From Rhodospirillales bacterium (GTDB lineage Bacteria > Pseudomonadota > Alphaproteobacteria > Rhodospirillales > JAOUPW01), in contig JAOUPW010000194.1 of NCBI GenBank assembly GCA_029879665.1, positions 1 to 5,021 of the forward strand: a DNA stretch of 5,021 bases, read 5' to 3'. Made by a program: the position numbers and the translations under genes. Under the pieces are notes generated by a model. It searched no databases. It saw only the letters and a program-made list of their open reading frames with translations, and was not told where the DNA came from. Below, one piece after another: positions 1 to 5,021 of the stretch. Each line of letters begins with the position of its first letter. The stretch's first letter is position 1.

Positions 1-41
1 TTTCGTCAGGATAATGTTCTAGGACGGTGGAAAAATAAGTC

Positions 42-47
42 AGGGAG
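42..47 (+). promoter_or_regulatory. Ribosome binding site of the thioesterase gene
   Basis: AGGGAG lies 4 bases before the ATG at 52. The spacing is shorter than usual but no other start codon is available upstream in this frame inside the window. Confidence 0.55.
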
Positions 48-51
48 TCCA

Positions 52-468
52 ATGTTTCTCAGCACGCATAAGGTCCAGGTGCTCTGGCACGACTGCGACC
101 CGGCAGCCATAGTTTTCTACGGAAATTACTACCGGTGGATGGACGATGCCACTTATTATCTGTTCGTTAAAGCGGACCTGGAATGGAACAAGTTGAAGAC
201 CATCTATGATAAGCCGTCGGTACCTCTGGTTTCCGCGCACGGGGATTTCCGTTCGCCGGCAAAATTCGGCGACGTGCTGACCATTGAAAGCCATGTCTCT
301 GAATGGGGAACACGGTCATTTACGGTCTCTCATGTTTTCCACAACGGCGACAAGATTGCCGCCGAAGGATATGAAAAACGGGTCTGGTGCCGGGTCGACC
401 CAAATGATCCCGGAAACATCAAGGCGTTTCCGATCCCGGATGAAGTCAGGAAAGCTCTCGGCGGGTGA
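52..468 (+). CDS. 4-hydroxybenzoyl-CoA thioesterase-family acyl-CoA thioesterase
   Basis: A 138-residue single-domain hotdog-fold thioesterase, expected to be cytoplasmic and to hydrolyse an aromatic or other acyl-CoA to the free acid and CoA. The N-terminal motif DCDPAAIVFYGNYYRWMD (residues 14-31) closely matches the active-site segment of the Pseudomonas 4-hydroxybenzoyl-CoA thioesterase; D16 aligns with its catalytic aspartate (Asp17). A second similar block is VPLVSAHGDFRSP followed by GDVLTIE and SEWGTRSF (about residues 57-91). Length is close to the roughly 140 residues usual for the family. The ATG at 52 follows an AGGGAG ribosome site at 42-47 with a short 4-base spacer. The same frame stays open to the left window edge but has no ATG, GTG or TTG there, so 52 is the best start visible. 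It lies 40 bases before iorA, so its substrate may be the arylacetyl-CoA made by that enzyme (inference). The family is certain; the substrate is not. Confidence 0.9.
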   Translation: MFLSTHKVQVLWHDCDPAAIVFYGNYYRWMDDATYYLFVKADLEWNKLKTIYDKPSVPLVSAHGDFRSPAKFGDVLTIESHVSEWGTRSFTVSHVFHNGDKIAAEGYEKRVWCRVDPNDPGNIKAFPIPDEVRKALGG

Positions 469-491
469 ATGCGAAATGATTGAGGAAGGGC

Positions 492-498
492 GGGGGGA
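492..498 (+). promoter_or_regulatory. Ribosome binding site of iorA
   Basis: The purine run GGGGGGA ends 10 bases before the ATG at 509. A second purine run, GAGGAAGGG at 482-490, is further upstream. An in-frame TAG at 503-505 just before the ATG rules out any longer start for iorA. Confidence 0.5.
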
Positions 499-508
499 CG
501 AATAGGCC

Positions 509-2656
509 ATGAGCACGGAACGGTCATTTGCCCGGGAAGTGAAATCCCTTCGCCTGGGCGCCGGAGAGACTTTCTACGGCGAGGGTATCCTCGCCGTGAC
601 CAAGGGTCTTTTGCAGGCGGGCGTCGCCTACGTCGGCGGCTACCAAGGGGCACCGGTTTCGCATTTGCTGGATGTGTTGGTCGATGCCCGCGAACTGATG
701 GACGAAATGGGCATCCACGTCGAGACCTGCGCCAACGAAGCCGCCGCCGGCGCCATGCTCGGCGCCTCCATCAATTATCCCCTGCGTGGCGCGGTCACCT
801 GGAAATCCATCGTCGGTACCAACGTCGCAGCCGATGCGCTGTCTAACCTGTCGTCGCCGGGGGTTATGGGCGGGGCGCTGATTATCGTCGGTGAGGATTA
901 CGGCGAAGGCGCCAGCGTTATCCAGGAACGCACCCTGGCCATGGCCATGAAATCGGGGATGTGGCTGTTCGATCCCCGGCCGTCGCTACCGAACATCGTC
1001 GACATGGTCGAACACGGTTTCGCCCTGTCCGAAGCTTCCAATGCTCCGGTGATGATGCAGCTTCGCATTCGCGCCTGTCACCTTCAGGGGTCGTTTACGG
1101 CCAGGGACAACCGCCATCCGGTGGTCAACACCCATGACCGTTTGGCTGAACCGGCAACATTCAACTATTCCCATCTTGCCCATCCGCCGGTGACCTTCGT
1201 TCAGGAAAAACTGAAGGTGACCGAACGGCTGCCGGCGGCCCAGACCTATATTCGCGAACATGGCCTGAACGAAATATTTCCCGGCGATCTCAAGCGTATC
1301 GGCATTATCGTCCAGGGCGGGCTTTACAACACCCTCATCCGTCGTTTGGTCGGGCTCGGCTTGGCCGATCAATTCGGCGCCTGCCGCATTCCCCTTTTGG
1401 TGCTCAACGTGGTGCATCCGCTGGCGGACGGCGAAATCCGGGAATTTTGTGACGGCAAGGAAGCGGTGCTGGTGCTGGAAGAGGGCAACCCGGAATATAT
1501 CGAGTTTCAGATCAACACCATCCTTCGCAGAGCGGGGCTCCCGACCCGCATTCACGGCAAGGACGTAATGCCGGTGGCCGGCGAATATACTGCGGTGGCG
1601 ATCCAGGAAGGCCTGTCCGCTTTTCTTGAGGCCGTGACGCCGTCGGGCCTGGACCTGGGCGAAGTGCGCAAGGCGCAGACGCGCATGTTGGAAGTCCGGG
1701 AAGGGGCTGCTGCCGCCTTGCCTATGGACCTGCCGCCGAGGCCGCCCATATTCTGCACCGGTTGTCCGGAGCGGCCGGTTTTTTCCGCCATCAAGCTGCT
1801 CGAGTCAGATATCGGCAAGGTCCATATTTCCGCCGATATCGGATGCCATGCGCTTGCCACCTTCGAGCCTTTTTCCATGGGAAATTCGATTCTCGGCTAC
1901 GGCATGTCGCTGGCCAGCGCCGCCGCTGTGGCGCCGTTCCAGCAGAAACGCTCGCTTTCGATCATGGGCGACGGCGGCTTTTGGCACAACGGACTGGCTA
2001 CCGGGGTTATCGGCACCCTGCTCAACGAAGGCGATTCCATCCTGATCATCATGGAAAACGGATATTCGTCGGCGACTGGCCAGCAATACATCCCCAGCAG
2101 CGCCGCCGGCAAGGGCGGCCGAGCCCCGGGGATGGAAATTCAATCCACCCTGGAAGCTTTGGGTGTGCCCTGGTTGCGGCGGGTCCGGACGTATTCCGTG
2201 TCCGAGATGATGGCGGCGATTAAGGAAGCCTTGAACACGCCCACGGCGGGGCTGAAGGTGATCATCGCCGACGGTGAATGCCAGCTAGCCCGGCAACGCC
2301 GTTTGCGGGACGAGGTCGCCGGCAGATTGTCCCGGGGCGAACGGGTGGTGACGCCGCGCTTCGGTGTCGATAGCGAACTGTGCACCGGAGATCATGCCTG
2401 TATTCGCCTTTCCGGTTGTCCCAGCCTAACCCTCGCGCCGAACCCGGATCCCCTGCGAGACGATCCGGTGACGGAGGTGAACAACGCCTGCGTCGGTTGC
2501 GGCCTGTGCGGCGAAGTCGCCCATGCCGCTTCGCTCTGTCCGTCCTTCTACCGGGCCGAACGGACGCAGAACCCGAGCCGAACCGAGCGTCTAACGAACC
2601 GCTTCCGCCGCGCCGTTATCGGTTGGATGCAGCCGGATGGAGAACGGCCCTTATGA
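509..2656 (+). CDS. iorA: Indolepyruvate ferredoxin oxidoreductase, alpha subunit
   Basis: The 715-residue thiamine diphosphate (TPP) and iron-sulfur subunit of a 2-oxoacid:ferredoxin oxidoreductase. With the beta subunit it converts an arylpyruvate (indolepyruvate, phenylpyruvate or similar) plus CoA to arylacetyl-CoA and CO2, reducing ferredoxin in the cytoplasm. Domains in order: N-terminal pyrimidine-binding domain (about 20-190; GGYQGAPVS at 43-51, NEAAAGAMLGAS at 76-87); a linking domain (about 255-360); a PP-binding TPP domain (about 410-600) with CTGCPERP at 416-423, DIGCH at 443-447, and the TPP/metal motif GDGG at 487-490 leading to EN at 516-517; and a C-terminal ferredoxin domain (about 620-680). 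The ferredoxin domain has C625, C631, C637, C661, C664, C667 and C677, with aspartate (D628) where a second cysteine is usual. At 715 residues it is somewhat longer than the classical archaeal IorA (about 650). Its stop overlaps the start of iorB (ATGA), which indicates translational coupling. Exact substrate is inferred from family only. Confidence 0.9.
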   Translation: MSTERSFAREVKSLRLGAGETFYGEGILAVTKGLLQAGVAYVGGYQGAPVSHLLDVLVDARELMDEMGIHVETCANEAAAGAMLGASINYPLRGAVTWKSIVGTNVAADALSNLSSPGVMGGALIIVGEDYGEGASVIQERTLAMAMKSGMWLFDPRPSLPNIVDMVEHGFALSEASNAPVMMQLRIRACHLQGSFTARDNRHPVVNTHDRLAEPATFNYSHLAHPPVTFVQEKLKVTERLPAAQTYIREHGLNEIFPGDLKRIGIIVQGGLYNTLIRRLVGLGLADQFGACRIPLLVLNVVHPLADGEIREFCDGKEAVLVLEEGNPEYIEFQINTILRRAGLPTRIHGKDVMPVAGEYTAVAIQEGLSAFLEAVTPSGLDLGEVRKAQTRMLEVREGAAAALPMDLPPRPPIFCTGCPERPVFSAIKLLESDIGKVHISADIGCHALATFEPFSMGNSILGYGMSLASAAAVAPFQQKRSLSIMGDGGFWHNGLATGVIGTLLNEGDSILIIMENGYSSATGQQYIPSSAAGKGGRAPGMEIQSTLEALGVPWLRRVRTYSVSEMMAAIKEALNTPTAGLKVIIADGECQLARQRRLRDEVAGRLSRGERVVTPRFGVDSELCTGDHACIRLSGCPSLTLAPNPDPLRDDPVTEVNNACVGCGLCGEVAHAASLCPSFYRAERTQNPSRTERLTNRFRRAVIGWMQPDGERPL
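2381..2539 (+). other. Ferredoxin-like two-cluster coding segment with CxxDxxC motif
   Basis: This part of iorA encodes residues 625-677. The first motif is C625-T-G-D628-H-A-C631, followed by C637-P; the second is C661-V-G-C664-G-L-C667, followed by C677-P. By bacterial two-cluster ferredoxin logic, C661, C664 and C667 with C637 bind one [4Fe-4S] cluster, while C625, C631 and C677 with D628 would bind the other. The aspartate at the second position is seen directly in the sequence (GAT at 2390-2392). A Cx2Dx2C site is known from Pyrococcus furiosus ferredoxin and Desulfovibrio africanus ferredoxin III. The ligand assignment here is inference. Confidence 0.7.
2638..2643 (+). promoter_or_regulatory. 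Ribosome binding site of iorB inside the iorA 3' end
   Basis: TGGAGA (GGAG core at 2639-2642) lies 10 bases before the ATG at 2653. It supports 2653 rather than an upstream in-frame ATG at 2380 as the start of iorB. Confidence 0.55.
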
Positions 2657-4047
2657 CCGGCGCATCGACAAGGCCGGTAACGCTGCTGATCGCCGCATTG
2701 GGCGGCGAAGGCGGCGGCGTTCTCACCAACTGGATCGTCAACGCGGCGCAAGCGGTCGGCCTGCCGGTTCAGGCGACCTCCATCCCCGGCGTCGCGCAAC
2801 GTACTGGCGCGACCACCTATTACATCGAAATCTGGCCTGATTCTCTCGAAACTCTTGGCGGGCGGGAACTGGTGCTGGCCCTCAGCCCGATTCCAGGCGA
2901 GGTCGATATCATGGCGGCTTCGGAATTGCTGGAAGCCGGGCGCGCGATCCAGAGCGGACTGGTGACGCCGGAGCGAACATTTCTGATCTCATCCACCCAC
3001 CGGGTTTATACCACGGCGGAAAAGATGAAACCGGACGACGGCCGGTTTGATGTCGCTGATTTGTTGCGGGCGGCCCGGAACCGGTCCCGGGAAAATCTTC
3101 TTCTCGATCTGGAAGGGATCGCTCGGGAATCCGGGGCACATATGAATTCCGTTCTATTGGGTCTGATTGCGGCTTCGGGCAAGCTTCCTTTTGGCGAAGA
3201 TTCCCTTCGCGCCGGGATCCGCTCCGAAGGCAAGGCCAGCGACGCAAATCTCAGAGGGTTCGAAGCCGGTATTTCCGCCGGTCGCGCCAGGCTGGCCACC
3301 CGGGTGCCGGGGGCTACCGGAGGAGAAGGGAAATCCACTGTGGATGAACTTCTCGACCGGGTGCGAACGGACTATCCTGACGCACCACGCCAGGAACTCG
3401 AACACGCCGTCCGGCGGCTGACCGATTATCAGGATAGCGCTTACGCTGAACTCTATCTGGAGCGCCTAGTTCCTTTCAGGCAAGCCGCGCCCGAAGTTCT
3501 GGCTTCGGTGGCGCGTCATCTGGCCGTGCGCATGAGTTATGAAGACATCATCCGCGTCGCTCAGGCAAAAATCCGTCCCGGGCGGTTTCGGGCCATTCGC
3601 GCCGAAACCGGTGCAGGGGCGGACGAACCTGTTGCTGTGACCGAGTTCTTCAAGCCCGGCCTTAATGAGATTTGCGACATCTTGCCTGTGGGGCTGGCCC
3701 GTCGACTGTTGAAGCGAGCCGAAAGCCGTCCAGATCAACAAGCCTTTAAAATGTCCATGCTGCTCCGGACTACCACGGTCTGGGGATTTTTCCGGCTCCG
3801 CATGCTGGCCGGGATTCGGCGTTGGCGCCGGAGCACCTTCCGCTTCCAGCAGGAACAGATAGCGATTGAATCCTGGCTGGATGAAATCCGTCAAGCAGCC
3901 TCAACGAATGCTCGCCTTGCCGTGGAAATTGCCGAATGCGCCCGCCTGATCAAGGGTTACGGCGCGACCCACGCCCGTGGTACGGACAGTTTCCGTCGCA
4001 ACAAGGAGGCGCTGATCAATCCATCTTCCGGAGATACGGTCAGCTAA
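2653..4047 (+). CDS. iorB: Indolepyruvate oxidoreductase beta subunit with long C-terminal extension
   Basis: A 464-residue partner of IorA. Residues about 8-215 form the gamma-type domain of 2-oxoacid:ferredoxin oxidoreductases, marked by a glycine-rich start (LGGEGGG at 16-22), the conserved SIPGVAQRTGATTYYI (43-58) and the later GAHMNSVLLG (161-170). Classical IorB ends near 200 residues; here about 250 more follow. That tail (about 230-455) is helical-looking and rich in Arg, Glu and Ala, with a basic stretch RRWRRSTFRF at 389-398. It resembles the extra domain carried by many proteobacterial IorB proteins (called DUF6537 as I recall, unchecked). No iron-sulfur cysteine motif is present, so electron transfer rests on IorA. 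The frame is open upstream to 2380, but that stretch is the shadow of the iorA ferredoxin domain. The ATG at 2653 overlaps the iorA stop as ATGA, has a ribosome site, and begins the conserved VTLLIAALGG segment. The role of the tail is unknown. Confidence 0.87.
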   Translation: MTGASTRPVTLLIAALGGEGGGVLTNWIVNAAQAVGLPVQATSIPGVAQRTGATTYYIEIWPDSLETLGGRELVLALSPIPGEVDIMAASELLEAGRAIQSGLVTPERTFLISSTHRVYTTAEKMKPDDGRFDVADLLRAARNRSRENLLLDLEGIARESGAHMNSVLLGLIAASGKLPFGEDSLRAGIRSEGKASDANLRGFEAGISAGRARLATRVPGATGGEGKSTVDELLDRVRTDYPDAPRQELEHAVRRLTDYQDSAYAELYLERLVPFRQAAPEVLASVARHLAVRMSYEDIIRVAQAKIRPGRFRAIRAETGAGADEPVAVTEFFKPGLNEICDILPVGLARRLLKRAESRPDQQAFKMSMLLRTTTVWGFFRLRMLAGIRRWRRSTFRFQQEQIAIESWLDEIRQAASTNARLAVEIAECARLIKGYGATHARGTDSFRRNKEALINPSSGDTVS

Positions 4048-4062
4048 AAATAGTTTCACCCA

Positions 4063-4072
4063 GGGGAGAAGG
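4063..4072 (+). promoter_or_regulatory. Ribosome binding site of the selenoprotein gene
   Basis: The purine run GGGGAGAAGG lies in the 35-base gap after iorB and ends 10 bases before the ATG at 4083, across an A-rich spacer. It fixes 4083 as the start over the upstream in-frame codons that overlap iorB. Confidence 0.65.
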
Positions 4073-4082
4073 TAAAAAAACC

Positions 4083-4862
4083 ATGGATCACCCAGACTAT
4101 AATTACAGCGTTTTTGTCCCGGATGAGAATGAATTTATCGACTTCGCCGTCAAGTCTCCGAAGGTAACCATGCGTGCACCTTCGTTTCCCCTTGAGGACT
4201 TGGAAACGGGTGACACCCTCGAAATGAGGGAGCTTTGGAAAAAAGACGTTACCGTCATCGAATTCGGTTCCTTCACCTGACCCTATTGCGCGATGGCGGC
4301 GGAGGCTATGGAAGGCCTCGCCGACCGTTACGCCGACCGGGCCGTGCGTTCGGTATTCATCTATACTCGTGAAGCCCATCCGGGCGAAAATTATCACCAT
4401 CATCAATCGATGGACGACAAGCGCCACAATGCCCGCGCCTTTAAGGCGCATTCAAAGATTAAGCGACAAATCCTGCTCGATGATCTTGAGGGATCTGCGC
4501 ACCATGCCTATGGATTGCCGCCGAATATGACCTGGATTATCGGGCGAGGTGGTTTCATTCACTACAAGTCATCCTGGACCGCAGCGGCGGATGTGGAAGA
4601 TGCGTTGGAAAAAATAATTCACTTTCAGGATAACCGGATCAAAGAGCAATTGGTTCCGTTCTACAGTGAAAGAAGCGCCTGGAGTGTCCGCGACCGGGAA
4701 CAGTTTATGCAGGGCCTTGAACGTGCCGGGCCGCAAGCGGTGGAGGATTACAAGCGGATGCTGAAAAAGGGAAGTGCTGGAAAACCACCCCCGCCGGATA
4801 CGCCCCGTCAAGTGCCGGGAAACTTCTATAAACCGAAGGATGACGAACCGGTTTCAGGTTAA
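4083..4862 (+). CDS. Deiodinase-like thioredoxin-fold selenoprotein (in-frame TGA = Sec66)
   Basis: A 259-residue protein if the TGA at 4278-4280 is read as selenocysteine. Residues 56-70 read VTVIEFGSFT-U-PYCA, the beta-strand plus redox-loop signature of iodothyronine deiodinase-like and related thioredoxin-fold proteins (deiodinases have GSxTUPPF). The frame continues directly into family-typical segments: SVFIYTREAHPGE (90-102), with E97 and H99 at the place of the deiodinase EAH motif; HHHQSMDDKRHNARAF (105-120); ILLDDLEG (130-137); AYGLPPNMTWII (142-153). C69 makes a UxxC pair, unlike vertebrate deiodinases. The C-terminal 70 or so residues (about 185-259) are charged and end in a proline-rich tail. 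No signal peptide or membrane segment is visible, so it is probably cytoplasmic. The likely role is thiol-dependent redox or reductive chemistry; actual deiodination is not implied. It follows iorB by 35 bases and probably shares its transcript. The alternative is a Cys-to-stop mutation or sequencing error, less likely given the exact position. SelA, SelB and tRNA-Sec must be encoded elsewhere. Confidence 0.83.
4278..4280 (+). other. Selenocysteine UGA codon
   Basis: A single in-frame TGA lies between the codons for GSFT and PYCAM. It is codon 66 of the gene starting at 4083. It occupies the catalytic Sec/Cys position of the deiodinase-like fold, and protein-like sequence of the same family continues after it to a TAA at 4860-4862. 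No other stop interrupts the frame. Confidence 0.82.
4295..4326 (+). promoter_or_regulatory. Candidate bacterial SECIS hairpin
   Basis: Bases 4295-4306 pair with 4315-4326: GG/CC at the base, then CGGCG with CGCCG, then AGGC with GCCT. There is one bulged G near 4302 and one bulged A at 4324, giving 11 base pairs. The apical loop is UAUGGAAG (4307-4314) and contains a GG. The stem starts 14 bases after the TGA and the loop 26 bases after it, within the distance bacterial SECIS elements use to recruit SelB. The first two loop bases lack the G often noted in bacterial SECIS models, unless a U-G pair closes the loop further. The pairing was done by eye, and a GC-rich coding region can form hairpins by chance. 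Confidence 0.55.
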
Positions 4863-4929
4863 AAGACCCCCTAACCCGGAAGTGGGTCGGTGATGCGGAG
4901 AATTAGCGGAGTGAATGGAAAAAATATGA

Positions 4930-4965
4930 ATTATCCATTTTCTTTATAATAGTATTGTGGATAAT
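4930..4965. repeat. Inverted repeat ATTATCCA / TGGATAAT
   Basis: Perfect 8-base arms at 4930-4937 and 4958-4965 are separated by 20 bases that include a TATAAT. The same TCCA/TGGA core also pairs with flanking copies: AATGGA at 4914-4919 with TCCATT at 4934-4939, and TGGA at 4958-4961 with TCCA at 4968-4971. It could be an operator pair or an RNA hairpin. In AT-rich DNA some of this can be chance. Confidence 0.4.
4945..4950 (+). promoter_or_regulatory. Possible -10 promoter element (TATAAT)
   Basis: A perfect TATAAT lies within the AT-rich region between the two arms of the inverted repeat. No recognisable -35 (TTGACA-like) box is found at the usual distance and there is no TG extension, so this is a weak candidate for a promoter reading rightward out of the window. 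Confidence 0.22.
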
Positions 4966-5021
4966 ATTCCATGTGTTGTGATTCTCAAATAATTAGAAGA
5001 ATAATAAAACAGAACTCTAGG

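Larger units (their letters stand above)
4863..5021. other. Non-coding 3' region, becoming strongly AT-rich
   Basis: No gene is seen in these 159 bases on either strand. The first 40 or so bases resemble the genes in composition and hold a weak GACCC/GGGTC inverted repeat (4865-4869 with 4884-4888) without a T tract, so it is not a convincing terminator. From about 4900 to the edge the sequence is strongly AT-rich. It contains inverted repeats and a TATAAT, and probably belongs to the control region of a gene beyond the right edge. Confidence 0.6.

Noticed and set aside
1..51. The end of an upstream gene or an N-terminal extension of the thioesterase
   Set aside because: The frame is open to the edge but contains no start codon, and the family-typical protein begins right at Met 52. 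Too little sequence is visible to call anything.
986..1555. A 189-residue open frame on the minus strand
   Set aside because: It lies wholly within iorA, its translation shows no recognisable family, and long antisense frames are common opposite GC-rich coding sequence.
2380..2652. An N-terminal extension of iorB beginning at ATG 2380
   Set aside because: The stretch overlaps the conserved ferredoxin domain of iorA in another frame and its translation is low-complexity. The ATGA overlap at 2653 is the normal arrangement.
3936..4280. A separate 114-residue protein starting inside iorB and ending at the TGA
   Set aside because: Its first part is an out-of-frame shadow of iorB. The real start is the ATG at 4083 with a good ribosome site, and the TGA is better explained as Sec.
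4293..4862. An independent 189-residue gene starting at ATG 4293
   Set aside because: This ATG is Met71 of the selenoprotein, just past the catalytic motif. It has no convincing ribosome site, and the fold would lack its first strand and active residue.
4083..4862. A pseudogene created by a nonsense mutation or sequencing error
   Set aside because: The only stop is a TGA exactly at the catalytic Sec/Cys position, with an intact frame on both sides and a plausible downstream hairpin. It cannot be fully excluded without resequencing or sel genes.
4865..4888. A rho-independent terminator after the selenoprotein gene
   Set aside because: The stem is only 5 base pairs (GACCC/GGGTC) with a 14-base loop and there is no following T run.

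Overview
The window reads as one four-gene cluster, all on the + strand, from a moderately GC-rich bacterium. Codon use and the style of the IorA/IorB proteins suggest a proteobacterium, possibly an alphaproteobacterium, but this is an impression without a database search. The genes are tightly packed (gaps of 40 and 35 bases and one 4-base ATGA overlap) and each has a purine-rich ribosome binding site, so they look like one transcription unit whose beginning may lie to the left of the window.

Layout. Bases 52-468 encode a small hotdog-fold acyl-CoA thioesterase of the 4-hydroxybenzoyl-CoA thioesterase type. Bases 509-2656 encode a 715-residue indolepyruvate (arylpyruvate):ferredoxin oxidoreductase alpha subunit with a thiamine diphosphate site and a C-terminal two-cluster ferredoxin domain. 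Bases 2653-4047 encode its beta subunit, fused to a long extra C-terminal domain. Bases 4083-4862 encode a deiodinase-like, thioredoxin-fold protein whose reading frame is interrupted by one TGA exactly at the expected catalytic position (motif T-[TGA]-P-Y-C). The frame continues for 193 more well-conserved-looking codons, so this is best read as a selenoprotein with Sec at residue 66. A strong hairpin begins 14 bases after the TGA and could be a bacterial SECIS element. Bases 4863-5021 hold no gene; the last roughly 120 bases are AT-rich with repeated TGGA/TCCA inverted repeats and a perfect TATAAT.

How the parts may work together. IorAB-type enzymes oxidatively decarboxylate an arylpyruvate with CoA to an arylacetyl-CoA, passing electrons to ferredoxin. 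The adjacent thioesterase could release the free arylacetate (for example indole-3-acetate or phenylacetate). The selenoprotein could be a thiol-dependent redox enzyme or reductase linked to this low-potential or oxygen-sensitive chemistry. These links are inferences from gene order. The selenoprotein is the most notable item: an ordinary gene caller would split it into a truncated 5' ORF and an internal-start 3' ORF.
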